A stretch of DNA of 58,400 bases from Mucilaginibacter flavidus (GCF_024055575.1 NZ_JAMXOE010000034.1:1-58400); one strand, 5' to 3'; counted from the first letter of the stretch, positions 17,781 to 26,083 are shown. The notes: generated by a model from the sequence alone, not told the origin. Program-made: numbers and translations.

Positions 17781-18293
17781 TCACCGCGCCCCCGGAAACT
17801 GTTGCGACACCAGCGTTTCCACCGGGTAGCCCATGGCCTTGCATTTGGCTACAATTTCTTCGTGCAGTTTGGCATCCATTTCGGGTTTGCGGGCCATTAT
17901 AAACAGGAATTTATGGTCGGGATGGCCAACTACGGCCCAGGAGTAATCGGGAGCAAGTTCAACCACCCAATAGTCGACCTTAAAGGGCCATAAAAACTGG
18001 GCCTTCATCTGGCCGTCACTGGCGCCGTCAACCCGGAAAATTTTTGATTTAACGGTGCGCAGGTCGCCCTTTTCGTTTTTTATGCAGGTGGTTACCACAT
18101 CGTAGTATCCGTCTTTATTTAAGGTGTAATGGGTAGTGGTTTGGCGACTGCCCTTATCAAACATCGTGGGTATAGAGTATAACGAATACCAGGTGCCGCC
18201 AAATTTTTTACTGTCCACATAGCTTACCGTTTTGTTGGGTAATGCCGTTACAAGGCTTAAAAAGCTAACGAATAACAGGGCTATAGTTTTCAT
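17781..18293 (-). CDS. Lipocalin-family protein (Blc-like)
   Basis: A 170-residue exported protein with a signal peptide (MKTIALLFVSFLSLVTALPN). The lipocalin signature GxW is seen as FGGTWYSLYSIP near residues 32-43, followed by a beta-strand-rich barrel (YTLNKDGYYDVVTTC, LWPFKVDYWVVELAPDYSW) and the closing WAVVGHPDHKFLFIMARKP typical of bacterial Blc lipocalins. It probably binds small hydrophobic molecules or lysolipids in the envelope. No lipobox cysteine is present, unlike E. coli Blc. It is flanked by identical 33-bp repeats and sits between pyrH and the accessory genes. Confidence 0.88.
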   Translation of the reverse strand: MKTIALLFVSFLSLVTALPNKTVSYVDSKKFGGTWYSLYSIPTMFDKGSRQTTTHYTLNKDGYYDVVTTCIKNEKGDLRTVKSKIFRVDGASDGQMKAQFLWPFKVDYWVVELAPDYSWAVVGHPDHKFLFIMARKPEMDAKLHEEIVAKCKAMGYPVETLVSQQFPGAR

Positions 18294-18389
18294 AAATTGC
18301 TGTTGGTTACAGCTTATTTACGGGAAACGACAGGAGAGGGATTTTGGGGAGGGAGGAAAAGAGCTTTTGAGAATAACAATCTCTACGCG

Positions 18390-18544
18390 CGTCATTGCGA
18401 GGAACGAAGCAACCTCTACTTAGGACAATCAACGAACCCTAATGTCTGGGGGAACCTATCAGCGGCTGATAGGTTCCCATATGCTGTTACTCCTTGATTA
18501 GCATGTGCAGTCCGCCAGCTGGCGGATCGTTCCTCGCAATGACG
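18390..18544 (+). repeat. Dispersed ~150-bp TIR element, copy 3
   Basis: Starts CGTCATTGCGAGGAACGAAG, ends CGTTCCTCGCAATGACG. Left arm is the GAAGCAACCTCTAC type; right arm is the TCCGCCAGCTGGCGGA type. Core reads TAGGACAATCA ... TTGATTAGCATGTGCAG. Confidence 0.88.
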
Positions 18545-18565
18545 TTATAAGGGCTTTGTCTTCCT

Positions 18566-18598
18566 CTATGGTCTATCGTCCATGGTCTATGGACTAAA
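18566..18598. repeat. 33-bp direct repeat, right copy
   Basis: Identical to 17740-17772 and placed 35 bases past the pyrH stop, so the pair brackets the lipocalin gene. Confidence 0.85.
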
Positions 18599-18633
18599 TT
18601 CCAACTAACCTCTAATCTCCAATCAACTAATCT

Positions 18634-19338
18634 CTACTTCACCAGCGTCCCAATCTTCTCACCATCAGCTATCCTCATAAAGTTGCCGGGCTTGTTCATG
18701 TCGAACACGATGATGGGGAGGTTGTTTTCCTGGCAAAGGGTGATGGCGGTCATGTCCATAACGTTAAGGCCTTTGTCGTACACTTCCTGGAAAGTTATTT
18801 CGTCGTAGCGGGTTGCTGTAGGGTCCTTCTCCGGATCGGCGGTGTATATGCCGTCAACACGGGTACCTTTAAGCACTACGTCGGCTTTTATTTCGATAGC
18901 GCGCAATGATGCGGCTGTATCAGTGGTAAAGTAAGGGTTACCTGTGCCAGCGCCGAATATTACGATGTGGCCGGTTTCCAGGTGGTGCATAGCACGACGG
19001 CGGATGTAGGGCTCGCAGATTTGCTCCATTTTGATGGCGCTTTGCAGGCGGGTTTCCACGCCGATGGTTTCGAGCGCGTTTTGCAGGGCCATGCAATTGA
19101 TAACGGTGGCCAGCATACCCATGTAGTCGGCCTGGGCGCGGTCCATACCCGATTTTTCGGCACTCAGGCCGCGGAAGATGTTGCCACCGCCAACCACAAC
19201 GGCAATTTCCATGCCTTTGTCTTTAACTGCCTTAATATCTTGTGCGTATTGTAAAACTTGTTTATTATCGATGCCGTAAGATTTATCGCCCATCAGCGAC
19301 TCGCCGCTAAGTTTTAGTAGGATTCTTTTATATGCCAT
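18634..19338 (-). CDS. pyrH: UMP kinase
   Basis: A 234-residue bacterial UMP kinase of the amino-acid kinase superfamily, converting UMP to UDP for pyrimidine nucleotide and RNA/DNA synthesis. The N-terminal LKLSGESLMGD and the VVVGGGNIFRG nucleotide-binding loop are seen, as are VFGAGTGNPYFTTDTAA and the KGTRVDGIYTADPEKDP segment near residues 155-172. Length is typical. In related genomes it lies between tsf and frr; here nagA and repeats intervene upstream and the accessory region downstream. A -7 element TATTTTTG just upstream suggests its own promoter. Confidence 0.97.
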   Translation of the reverse strand: MAYKRILLKLSGESLMGDKSYGIDNKQVLQYAQDIKAVKDKGMEIAVVVGGGNIFRGLSAEKSGMDRAQADYMGMLATVINCMALQNALETIGVETRLQSAIKMEQICEPYIRRRAMHHLETGHIVIFGAGTGNPYFTTDTAASLRAIEIKADVVLKGTRVDGIYTADPEKDPTATRYDEITFQEVYDKGLNVMDMTAITLCQENNLPIIVFDMNKPGNFMRIADGEKIGTLVK

Positions 19339-19358
19339 TCAGAGGTGGTTAAATCGGT

Positions 19359-19388
19359 CAAAAATATGGAAATATAATCAGTGTTAAA
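19359..19388 (-). promoter_or_regulatory. Putative pyrH promoter
   Basis: On the minus strand TATTTTTG (19359-19366) fits TANNTTTG, 20 bases before the pyrH ATG, with a T-rich -33 region 19 bases further upstream. Confidence 0.5.
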
Positions 19389-19421
19389 ATTTTATATCTA
19401 CTTTGTTAAGTAATGGTACTG

Positions 19422-19504
19422 GCCTCACCTAAATCCTCTCCAAAGGAGAGGACTTGAACTGCGCGCTTTTAGAACCCTCTCCTTTGGAGAGGGCAGGGTG
19501 AGGC
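19422..19504. repeat. Palindromic intergenic repeat (CTCTCC/GGAGAG type)
   Basis: GCCTCACC...CTCTCCAAAGGAGAG faces CTCTCCTTTGGAGAG...GGTGAGGC. Each arm is itself palindromic, and the arms are inverted relative to each other. It lies 9 bases past the nagA stop and could end its transcript. Related in layout to 21619-21751 and 54316-54410. Confidence 0.8.
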
Positions 19505-19513
19505 GACGACAAG

Positions 19514-20635
19514 CTACTTCTTCAACCACTCCCCTTTAAACACCGTCCCCAACACTTCAAATGCATCGTTAAATACAATCAAATCTGCATCGCAGCCTGC
19601 TGCAACACGGCCTTTATGAGGTAATGATGCCAGTTGCGCGGGATATAACGAGGCCATGTTGATGGCTTCGGCCAGCCCGATACCAACATGTTCCACACAG
19701 TTCTGCACGGCTTTCAGCATGCTAAGGCACGAGCCTGACAGCGTGCCATCGGGCATTACATACCTGTCGCCGGTGAACTGGTGCTGGTAGGTGCCTTCGG
19801 TAACTGCGGTTACGGCATCGGTAATTAAATATAGCTTGTCGCCCAGCTCGCGTTTGGCCAGGCGGATCATTGCAAAGTCAACGTGTATGCCGTCGGCCAC
19901 AACGCTGGTATAAGGGCGTTCCTCAAATATCGCGGGAATATAGCCCGGGTCGCGGTGGTGCATTTGGGGCATGGCGTTAAACAGGTGCGTTACTGCGGGG
20001 ATTGGGTTATTTAAAAATGCCTTGCCCTCGCTGTAAGTCGCATTGCTGTGCCCGCTCGAAAGGATGATACCATGATCGTGCAAATAATCAATTACTTCCT
20101 GGTCCTGCAGCTCGGGAGCTATGGTCATCATTTTAATTTCGCCGTCGGCCATCTCAACCCAGCGTTGTACTTCGGCCAGGGTGCCCTTTTTTATCAGGTT
20201 GGCCGGGTGTGCGCCGCGTTTTATAGGGTTAAGGTACGGCCCTTCAAAGTGCATACCCAAAAAGCTGCCTTTCGCGCGCTTCCTGTATTCTTTGGCCGCA
20301 GCAATCCCCTGCTCAAAAATGGCAGGCGTATTGGTGCCTATGGTGGCAAAAAAGCCGGTGGTGCCCTGGGCAAGCAGGTCGCTCTCCATACGTTCCAGCG
20401 CTTCAACAACCGGGGTGCCTGCAAACAGCTTGCCGCCGCTGCCGTATATCTGCAAATCTATTAACCCGGGGGCCACAAAGGCTCCGCTTAAATCAATTTT
20501 CGTAACATCATCCGGGATGGAGGTTTCGTCGGTAATGGCAATAATCTTACCGCCGGTAATTAAAATTACCTTGTTGGGGCTGATGTTGCCATCGGTAATG
20601 AGCTGGAGGTTGTGGAGGGCTGTTATCATGTTCAA
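19514..20635 (-). CDS. nagA: N-acetylglucosamine-6-phosphate deacetylase
   Basis: A 373-residue amidohydrolase that removes acetate from GlcNAc-6-phosphate, feeding amino sugars to glycolysis or peptidoglycan recycling. Visible signatures: FVAPGLIDLQIYGSGG near residue 55, the metal-ligand glutamate region HFEGPYLNPIKRGAHP near residue 129, GHSNATY and THLFNAMPQMHHRDPG (metal histidines), and LITDAV with the catalytic aspartate near residue 273. Length is usual. No nagB, transporter or regulator adjoins it; it sits between tsf and pyrH, separated from both by repeat elements, which suggests insertion into the translation cluster. Confidence 0.95.
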   Translation of the reverse strand: MNMITALHNLQLITDGNISPNKVILITGGKIIAITDETSIPDDVTKIDLSGAFVAPGLIDLQIYGSGGKLFAGTPVVEALERMESDLLAQGTTGFFATIGTNTPAIFEQGIAAAKEYRKRAKGSFLGMHFEGPYLNPIKRGAHPANLIKKGTLAEVQRWVEMADGEIKMMTIAPELQDQEVIDYLHDHGIILSSGHSNATYSEGKAFLNNPIPAVTHLFNAMPQMHHRDPGYIPAIFEERPYTSVVADGIHVDFAMIRLAKRELGDKLYLITDAVTAVTEGTYQHQFTGDRYVMPDGTLSGSCLSMLKAVQNCVEHVGIGLAEAINMASLYPAQLASLPHKGRVAAGCDADLIVFNDAFEVLGTVFKGEWLKK

Positions 20636-20640
20636 CTAAT

Positions 20641-20705
20641 GTAGAGACGCAACACTTGCGTCTCCGGTGAATGTTCGTTAGGAGACACAAGTATTGTGTC
20701 TCTAC
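20641..20705. repeat. GAGACGCAA-type palindromic repeat
   Basis: GTAGAGACGCAACACTTGCG followed by TCTCC is mirrored by GGAGACACAAG...GTGTCTCTAC. It lies 5 bases upstream of the nagA start. A related element is at 44509-44590. Confidence 0.8.
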
Positions 20706-20729
20706 AAGGGAAACAACATCGCAAAAAAA

Positions 20730-20755
20730 ATCCCCTTCGTTTTCACGAAGGGGAT
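20730..20755 (-). terminator. Rho-independent terminator of the ribosomal-protein/tsf operon
   Basis: A perfect 11-bp stem (ATCCCCTTCGT / ACGAAGGGGAT) with a GAAA tetraloop on the minus strand, followed by eight T residues. It begins 8 bases past the tsf stop. Confidence 0.96.
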
Positions 20756-20762
20756 CAAATAT

Positions 20763-21614
20763 TTAAGCTCCTAAAGCAACCCGCTTAAACGCGGTAACTG
20801 TAAGGCCTTTTTCAACGGTGGCCAGAAACTGGGCGACGTTTTTCGAAGGGTCCTTAACAAACTCCTGGTTTAACAGGGTGCTGTCTTTATAAAACTTGTT
20901 AAGCTTGCCTAAGCTGATTTTTTCAACCATTTCTTCAGGTTTGCCTTCTGCACGGATTTGATCTTTAGCAATTTCAAGCTCACGCTCAATTACGGTAGCA
21001 TCAACACCGTCTTTATCAATAGCAACAGGGTTCATGGCGGCAATTTGCATTGCAACGTCTTTACCTGCTTCATCAGCACCGGCAACGTTAGCACTTAAAC
21101 CAACCAATACACCTAAACGGAAGTTCCCGTGTATGTAGGCAATAACTTTTTCGCCTTCAACAACTGCATATTTAGATACGCCGATCTTCTCGCCAATTTT
21201 ACCTGTTTTGTCGATGATCAATTCACCAATTTTAGCAGTGGTGCTGTCAACATCAACAGTAAGGTCATAAAGTTCTTCAATTGAAGCTGGTTTGCTTTCA
21301 ACGGCTGCGTTTGCAATCTGATTACCAAAGGCAACAAATTCAGCATTCTTAGCCACGAAATCAGTTTCGCAGTTCAACTCGATGATCACACCGAATTTGC
21401 CATCGGCAGATGAACGTGCAATAACCACACCTTCGTTGCTTTCGCGGTCCTGGCGGCTTGCAGCCACTTTAGCACCTTTTTTCCTTAAAAAATCAATAGC
21501 CGCTTCAAAATCGCCGTTGGTTTCAGTTAAAGCTTTTTTGCAATCCATCATACCGGCACCAGTTTGCTGGCGCAGTTTGTTTACGTCGGATGCAGATATA
21601 GTTACTGTAGACAT
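20763..21614 (-). CDS. tsf: Elongation factor Ts
   Basis: A 283-residue guanine-nucleotide exchange factor for EF-Tu. The N-terminal UBA-like domain (ASDVNKLRQQTGAGMMDCKK, AIDFLRKKGAKVA) and the core motif CETDFVAKN near residue 79 are diagnostic. The C-terminal part (VKDPSKNVAQFLATVEKG) is normal for Bacteroidota. It is the last gene of the rplM-rpsI-rpsB-tsf operon and is followed by a perfect terminator. A palindromic repeat fills nearly the whole gap to rpsB and ends five bases before this start codon, which is unusual for an essential operon. Confidence 0.97.
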   Translation of the reverse strand: MSTVTISASDVNKLRQQTGAGMMDCKKALTETNGDFEAAIDFLRKKGAKVAASRQDRESNEGVVIARSSADGKFGVIIELNCETDFVAKNAEFVAFGNQIANAAVESKPASIEELYDLTVDVDSTTAKIGELIIDKTGKIGEKIGVSKYAVVEGEKVIAYIHGNFRLGVLVGLSANVAGADEAGKDVAMQIAAMNPVAIDKDGVDATVIERELEIAKDQIRAEGKPEEMVEKISLGKLNKFYKDSTLLNQEFVKDPSKNVAQFLATVEKGLTVTAFKRVALGA

Positions 21615-21618
21615 TGTT

Positions 21619-21751
21619 GGCCCCCTAACCCCCTAAAGGGGGAATTTTAAAGCACCCGGCCTTATAAGGAACGGGTGCATATGTTATAAATAATTTTTTA
21701 CTCTCTTTATTTGATTAAGCTCCTCACTCCCCCTTCAGGGGGCCGGGGGGC
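21619..21751. repeat. Palindromic repeat filling the rpsB-tsf gap
   Basis: GGCCCCCTAACCCCCTAAAG plus GGGGAA at the left is mirrored by CTCCCCCTTCAGGGGGCCGG plus GGGGC at the right. The element touches the rpsB stop codon on one side and ends five bases from the tsf start on the other. Inside it, GCACCCGG/ACGGGTGC forms a further hairpin (about 21650-21680). Confidence 0.8.
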
Positions 21752-22618
21752 TTATTCTTCTGTTGCTTCAGCAGTTGGGGTAGTATCCTCAACAGCAGCA
21801 TCAGCTTCAACAGCTACTTTGCGGGTCCTTTTGCCTTCGGCAGCAGGGGCACGGTCAACTACAGCTTCAGGAGCATCAGCTTTAGCTTTCGCTACTGCTG
21901 CTTCTTTTTCAGCTTCGTCTTCTTTCTCGCGTTTGCGCTCGTCTAAACCTTCAACAATCGCCTGGATGATGATACCGGTAATCAATGAAATTGATTTGGT
22001 AGCGTCGTCATTTGCAGGGATAGGGAAATCGATGTTCGACGGGTCAGAGTTGGTATCAACCATTGCAAAGGTTGGTATGTTCAACTTTAACGCCTCGCTA
22101 ACCGCGATGTGCTCTTTCTTAACGTCAATCAGGAACAATGCTGCCGGTAAACGGTTTAAGTCCGCAATACCACCTAACAGTGTTTCTAATTTGATACGCT
22201 CACGCTGAATCATCAGGCGCTCTTTTTTCGAAAGGTTGCTGTAAGTACCGTCTTTAGTCAATTTATCGATGTTCGACATCTTTTTGATCGACTTGCGAAC
22301 GGTTGCAAAGTTGGTTAACATACCACCTAACCACCTTTCGGTAATGAACGGCATGTTTACTTGTTTTGCGTAATCGGCTACTATATCTTTCGCTTGTTTC
22401 TTTGTAGCTACGAATAATACCTTGCGGCCCGATTTTACAATTTGTTTTATAGCTGCAGCAGCTTCTTCAACCTTGGTTAAGGTTTTATTTAAATCGATAA
22501 TGTGGATACCGTTGCGCTCCATAAAAATGTACTGCGACATTTTTGGGTCCCATTTGCGGGTAAGGTGACCAAAGTGTACACCTGCATCCAGTAAGTCCTG
22601 ATATGTTGTTCTTGCCAT
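21752..22618 (-). CDS. rpsB: 30S ribosomal protein S2 with extended C-terminus
   Basis: A 288-residue S2 protein. The canonical body covers residues 1-~230: LLDAGVHFGHLTRKWDPKM, FVATKKQAKDIV, RWLGGMLTNFATVRKSI, ALFLIDVKKEHIAVSEA, and the FPIPANDDA segment. A further ~55 residues are Ala, Glu and Lys-rich (EKEAAVAKAKADAPEAVV) and probably disordered; such tails occur in several Bacteroidota S2 proteins. S2 joins late in 30S assembly and bridges S1 binding. It lies 18 bases downstream of rpsI in the operon. Confidence 0.97.
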   Translation of the reverse strand: MARTTYQDLLDAGVHFGHLTRKWDPKMSQYIFMERNGIHIIDLNKTLTKVEEAAAAIKQIVKSGRKVLFVATKKQAKDIVADYAKQVNMPFITERWLGGMLTNFATVRKSIKKMSNIDKLTKDGTYSNLSKKERLMIQRERIKLETLLGGIADLNRLPAALFLIDVKKEHIAVSEALKLNIPTFAMVDTNSDPSNIDFPIPANDDATKSISLITGIIIQAIVEGLDERKREKEDEAEKEAAVAKAKADAPEAVVDRAPAAEGKRTRKVAVEADAAVEDTTPTAEATEE

Positions 22619-22636
22619 TTTGTTGTCTCCTCTTGA

Positions 22637-23026
22637 TTAGCGTTTACTGAATTGGAATCTCTTACGTGCTTTCTTGCGTCCTGGTTTTTTACGCTCAACC
22701 ATACGGTCATCACGTGTCATTATACCTTTAGCGCGCAGTGCGGGTTTCTTTTCAGGATCAAGTTCAACAATAGCTTTCGCGATAGCTAAACGAACGGCCT
22801 CAGCCTGTCCTTTAACACCACCACCAGCAACATTAACCTTAACATCAAATTTTCCGGTTGAACCCGAAACCTCAGTGCTCTGAGTAACGATGTATTGCAA
22901 TGGCAATGTTGGGAAGTATTCTTTGTAATCTTTACCGTTTACGATAATTGCGCCGCTACCATCTGTTAAGTAGATGCGCGCAACAGCTGTTTTTCTTCTG
23001 CCCGAAGTGTTTGTTGTTGTTGGCAT
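22637..23026 (-). CDS. rpsI: 30S ribosomal protein S9
   Basis: A 129-residue S9 protein with the characteristic start TSGRRKTAVARIYL, the central VAGGGVKGQAEAVRLAIAKA and the basic end KKPGRKKARKRFQFSKR whose last residues reach the ribosomal P site. It lies 25 bases after rplM, as in most bacteria, and shares its promoter. Confidence 0.98.
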   Translation of the reverse strand: MPTTTNTSGRRKTAVARIYLTDGSGAIIVNGKDYKEYFPTLPLQYIVTQSTEVSGSTGKFDVKVNVAGGGVKGQAEAVRLAIAKAIVELDPEKKPALRAKGIMTRDDRMVERKKPGRKKARKRFQFSKR

Positions 23027-23051
23027 TTTTTCTTTTCTCCTAAATTAAAAG

Positions 23052-23489
23052 TTAAATGGTTGTTGGGTTTTGTGCTTCATGAGGATGCTCAGCACCTGCA
23101 TATACATGCAAATTGCCAAACAATGCTTTGCCCAAACGATTTTTAGGTAACATACCACGCACCGCTTTTTCAATTACGCGTGTAGGATGTTTTGCCATTA
23201 ACTCCTTAGGAGAAATGAAACGCTGACCACCTGGGTAACCAGTGTAAGAAACATAGCGCTTGTCGCTGAATTTGTTTCCGGTCAGTTTTACCTTGTCTGC
23301 ATTGATAACTATGACATTATCGCCGCAGTCTACGTTCGGGGTGAAATCAGGCTTGGTTTTTCCACGGATGATCATGGCGATCTTCGTAGACAAGCGCCCC
23401 AAAATCTCGCCTTGTGCGTCAACAACAACCCATTGTTTGTTAACGGTTTTTTTGTTGGCTGAGACAGTTTTGTAACTTAACGTATTCAC
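23052..23489 (-). CDS. rplM: 50S ribosomal protein L13
   Basis: A 145-residue L13 protein. Signatures include WVVVDAQGEILGRLSTKIA near residue 20, YVSYTGYPGG near residue 84 and KAVRGMLPKNRLG near residue 108. It is the first gene of the operon rplM-rpsI-rpsB-tsf. A near-consensus Bacteroidota promoter lies 55-84 bases upstream, and a small CCCG...CGGG hairpin falls in the leader. Confidence 0.98.
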   Translation of the reverse strand: MNTLSYKTVSANKKTVNKQWVVVDAQGEILGRLSTKIAMIIRGKTKPDFTPNVDCGDNVIVINADKVKLTGNKFSDKRYVSYTGYPGGQRFISPKELMAKHPTRVIEKAVRGMLPKNRLGKALFGNLHVYAGAEHPHEAQNPTTI

Positions 23490-23525
23490 TTGCTTTAAAT
23501 TAAATTTATTAAACGTTTATTATAC

Positions 23526-23539
23526 CCCGCATTTTCGGG
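23526..23539 (-). promoter_or_regulatory. Leader hairpin before rplM
   Basis: CCCG-aaaatg-CGGG on the minus strand lies at or just after the predicted transcription start of the ribosomal-protein operon. It is short and may only shape the 5' end of the mRNA. Confidence 0.35.
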
Positions 23540-23543
23540 ACTG

Positions 23544-23573
23544 CAAAGATACGCCTTTTTAGTTTAATTGCAA
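23544..23573 (-). promoter_or_regulatory. Promoter of the rplM-rpsI-rpsB-tsf operon
   Basis: On the minus strand CTTG is followed by exactly 19 bases and TATCTTTG, matching the Bacteroidota -33 TTTG / -7 TANNTTTG pattern almost perfectly. Confidence 0.85.
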
Positions 23574-23742
23574 GTGGTTTTTATGATTTGTGATTGCACC
23601 GATTAGGAATAATAATTTCACCGATTTCATTATTGGGAATTTCACCGATTTGAAGAGGATTTCACCGATTTTTTGTTGGGGAATTTGGGTGGTTTTTAAG
23701 GGCGATGAGGTTGGTGATGAATGTTTTGGACTTCTCTGCGCG

Positions 23743-23888
23743 CGTCATTGCGAGGAACGAAGCAACCTCTACATAGGACAATCAGGGACCTTTATTTCGT
23801 GCGAACCTGCATGCGGCTGTTAGGTCAGCACTAGCTTTTTGCTTCTTGATTAGCACGCGTAGAGGTTGCTTCGTTCCTCGCAATGACG
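23743..23888 (+). repeat. Dispersed ~150-bp TIR element, copy 4
   Basis: Starts CGTCATTGCGAGGAACGAAG and ends with the inverted match CTTCGTTCCTCGCAATGACG. Both arms are of the GAAGCAACCTCTAC type. Core reads ATAGGACAATCA ... GCGGCTGTTAGGTC ... TTGATTAGCACGCGTAG. Confidence 0.9.
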
Positions 23889-24255
23889 ATTTGGTGAGAT
23901 GAAGCGAACTGCCAACTCAAAACTGCCAACTGGATTTGGGCGTTCCCGCTGATAGAAGCAGGCGGGCCATACGTTCATACACCTGCAGGCCTTAGGCGCG
24001 GCGCCTGCACTGAGGCTCTCGAAGTGCCGGTATCCGCTGCTGTCCCTAACGCGAGAATATTCCGGTTATTTGTCTTACCGTAATATTTAATGTAGGTATT
24101 AGTAATCGGATATTAAGAAAAGCATAAACTCATCAACCACCACAACAGGACGCCTCCGTTCAATCCCCTTAAATACGCCAAATGTCAAATTAATGCTAAT
24201 GAGGTGCTTACCCATTCGCTTTTTTTATTTTTTCTAAAAGAATTATTACGAACGA
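23889..24255. other. Intergenic region before the ABC exporter, repeat remnants
   Basis: Includes an AACTGCCAACTCAAAACTGC stretch (reverse of similar text near 2.9 and 52.9 kb), then a GC-rich block (about 23938-24065) with CTGCAGGCCTTAGGCGCGGC and nearby inverted GCGCCTGCA, unlike the AT-rich 190 bases that follow. I see no gene; the last part should hold the exporter promoter. Confidence 0.5.
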
Positions 24256-26013
24256 ATGAAAGTACTACTATCATATTTGTCGAAACACCGCTGGGTGGTT
24301 GCACTGGCGCTGCTTATGGCGGCACTTAACATCGGTTTCTCCCTGCTTGATCCCTACATTACCGGCCGCATTGTTGATGAGGTAATTGAAAAACGAGCCT
24401 CACTCGATTATTCGCAATACGTACACAACATCATCGTGTTGGTGAGCATGGCCATAGGCGTGGCAATGGTATCGCGTATCGCCAAAAATTTCCAGGATTA
24501 TTTTACTAATATTATTACCCAGAAAACCGGTGCCGCTATGTATGCCGATGGCCTGACCCACTCCCTCGAGCTACCTTACCAGGTATTTGAAGACCAGCGC
24601 AGTGGCGAAACATTGGGAATATTGCAAAAAGTAAGGCTTGATTGTGAAAAATTCATCACTTCATTTATCGGCATTTTGTTTGTGAGCCTTATCGGGATGG
24701 TGTTTGTTATTATTTACTCGGTAAGTGTAAGTTATAAAGTAACGCTGGTTTATTTTGCTGCTATTCCCATCATCACATTTGTTAGTATGGCCATGAGCCG
24801 TAAGATAAAAACCATCCAAAAGAGAATCGTATCAGAAACAACAGCATTAGCTGGCTCAACTACCGAGTCGTTACGCAACATCGAACTTGTAAAAAGTCTG
24901 GGCCTGGTAAAGCAGGAGATTGAAAGGCTGAACAATACCACTTATAAAATATTAGGCCTCGAGCTTAAAAAGGTTAAATATGTACGCAGCATGAGTTTTG
25001 TGCAGGGCACAACGGTAAACTTTGTACGCAGTGTAATGGTGGTGGTATTGTTGCTGCTTATATTTCATGGTACAATATCTCCGGGACAGTATTTCAGCTT
25101 TTTGTTTTACTCGTTCTTTTTGTTTAACCCCTTGCAGGAGTTGGGCAACGTCATACTGTCATGGCGCGAAGCGGAAGTATCGTTGGGCAATTTCAACAGC
25201 ATCTTAAGCACTCCCATCGATCCCAAACCCGAGAAACCGGTACTGCTTGAAAAAGTTAAAACGCTCACTTTTGATAACGTAAGCTTTAAGCACCTAACCG
25301 CCAACCGCAACGCGTTAAACCACATCAGCTTTGAAACCAACACCGGCGAAACCATTGCTTTTGTGGGGCCTTCGGGTTCAGGTAAAACAACACTGGTTAA
25401 ATTGCTGGTGGGCCTTTACCAGCCTTTGGAAGGTGATATTTTATACAATAACACCCTCAGCAAAGAAATCGACCTCGACCAGTTGCGCGAGAAAATTGGC
25501 TTTGTTACGCAGGATACCCAGCTGTTTTCGGGTTCTATTCGCGAGAATTTGCAGTTTGTTCGCCCGGGTGCAACCGACGAAGAATGTATGGATGTGCTGC
25601 AGCGTGCTGCCTGCCAAACCCTGATGGCCCGCGCCGACAACGGCCTGAGCACCGTAATTGGCGAAGGCGGTGTAAAAGTTTCAGGCGGCGAAAAACAGCG
25701 CCTTTCGATAGCCCGTGCCCTGCTGCGACGGCCGGATATTTTGGTATTCGACGAGGCTACTTCATCCCTGGATTCAATCACCGAAGAAGAAATTACTGAA
25801 ACCATTCGCAATGTATCGGTGCTCGATAATCACATTACTATACTGATTGCCCACAGGCTATCAACAATAATGCATGCCGATAAAATTTATGTGCTCGAGA
25901 AAGGCCGCATCATCGAGTCGGGCAGGCACTTTGATTTGCTGAACCAGAAAGGCCTGTACTACGCCATGTGGCGGCAGCAGATCGGCGAGAAGGTTTCTTT
26001 GGAAGAAGTCTGA
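24256..26013 (+). CDS. ABC exporter, fused membrane and ATPase domains (MsbA-like)
   Basis: A 585-residue half-transporter. Residues 1-~310 form a six-helix exporter domain (WVVALALLMAALNIGFSLLD, FITSFIGILFVSLIGMVFVI, VTLVYFAAIPIITFVSMAM). Residues ~335-580 are the nucleotide-binding domain: Walker A GPSGSGKTT near residue 371, Q-loop VTQDTQLF, signature VSGGEKQRLSIARAL near residue 475, Walker B ILVFDEATSS and H-loop IAHRLST. It would act as a homodimer in the inner membrane. The family exports lipids, peptides or drugs; nothing nearby identifies the substrate. It is transcribed alone and converges on the regulator gene at 26.1 kb. Confidence 0.94.
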   Translation: MKVLLSYLSKHRWVVALALLMAALNIGFSLLDPYITGRIVDEVIEKRASLDYSQYVHNIIVLVSMAIGVAMVSRIAKNFQDYFTNIITQKTGAAMYADGLTHSLELPYQVFEDQRSGETLGILQKVRLDCEKFITSFIGILFVSLIGMVFVIIYSVSVSYKVTLVYFAAIPIITFVSMAMSRKIKTIQKRIVSETTALAGSTTESLRNIELVKSLGLVKQEIERLNNTTYKILGLELKKVKYVRSMSFVQGTTVNFVRSVMVVVLLLLIFHGTISPGQYFSFLFYSFFLFNPLQELGNVILSWREAEVSLGNFNSILSTPIDPKPEKPVLLEKVKTLTFDNVSFKHLTANRNALNHISFETNTGETIAFVGPSGSGKTTLVKLLVGLYQPLEGDILYNNTLSKEIDLDQLREKIGFVTQDTQLFSGSIRENLQFVRPGATDEECMDVLQRAACQTLMARADNGLSTVIGEGGVKVSGGEKQRLSIARALLRRPDILVFDEATSSLDSITEEEITETIRNVSVLDNHITILIAHRLSTIMHADKIYVLEKGRIIESGRHFDLLNQKGLYYAMWRQQIGEKVSLEEV

Positions 26014-26026
26014 AGTCGATAGTCTG

Positions 26027-26079
26027 AAGTCTTGAGTCGGGAAAGAGTTTTTTGACTTAAGACTTTCGACTCAAGACTT
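26027..26079. terminator. Inverted repeat between convergent genes, likely bidirectional terminator
   Basis: AAGTCTTGAGTCG and CGACTCAAGACTT pair perfectly (13 bp) around a 27-base loop. It lies 13 bases past the exporter stop and 4 bases past the end of the regulator gene. The AGTCTGAAGTC motif repeats several times on the left, as in other dispersed repeats. Confidence 0.65.
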
Positions 26080-26083
26080 TGGG

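Noticed and set aside
18232..18497. Two plus-strand frames of 63 and 66 codons
   Set aside because: They run through the antisense of the lipocalin gene start and into repeat copy 3, with translations such as VIARNEATS from the repeat arm.
23590..23823. 77-codon frame upstream of the ABC exporter
   Set aside because: The stop-free stretch is repeat DNA (HCEERSNLYIG from repeat arm) and low-complexity TTTCACCGATTT repeats.
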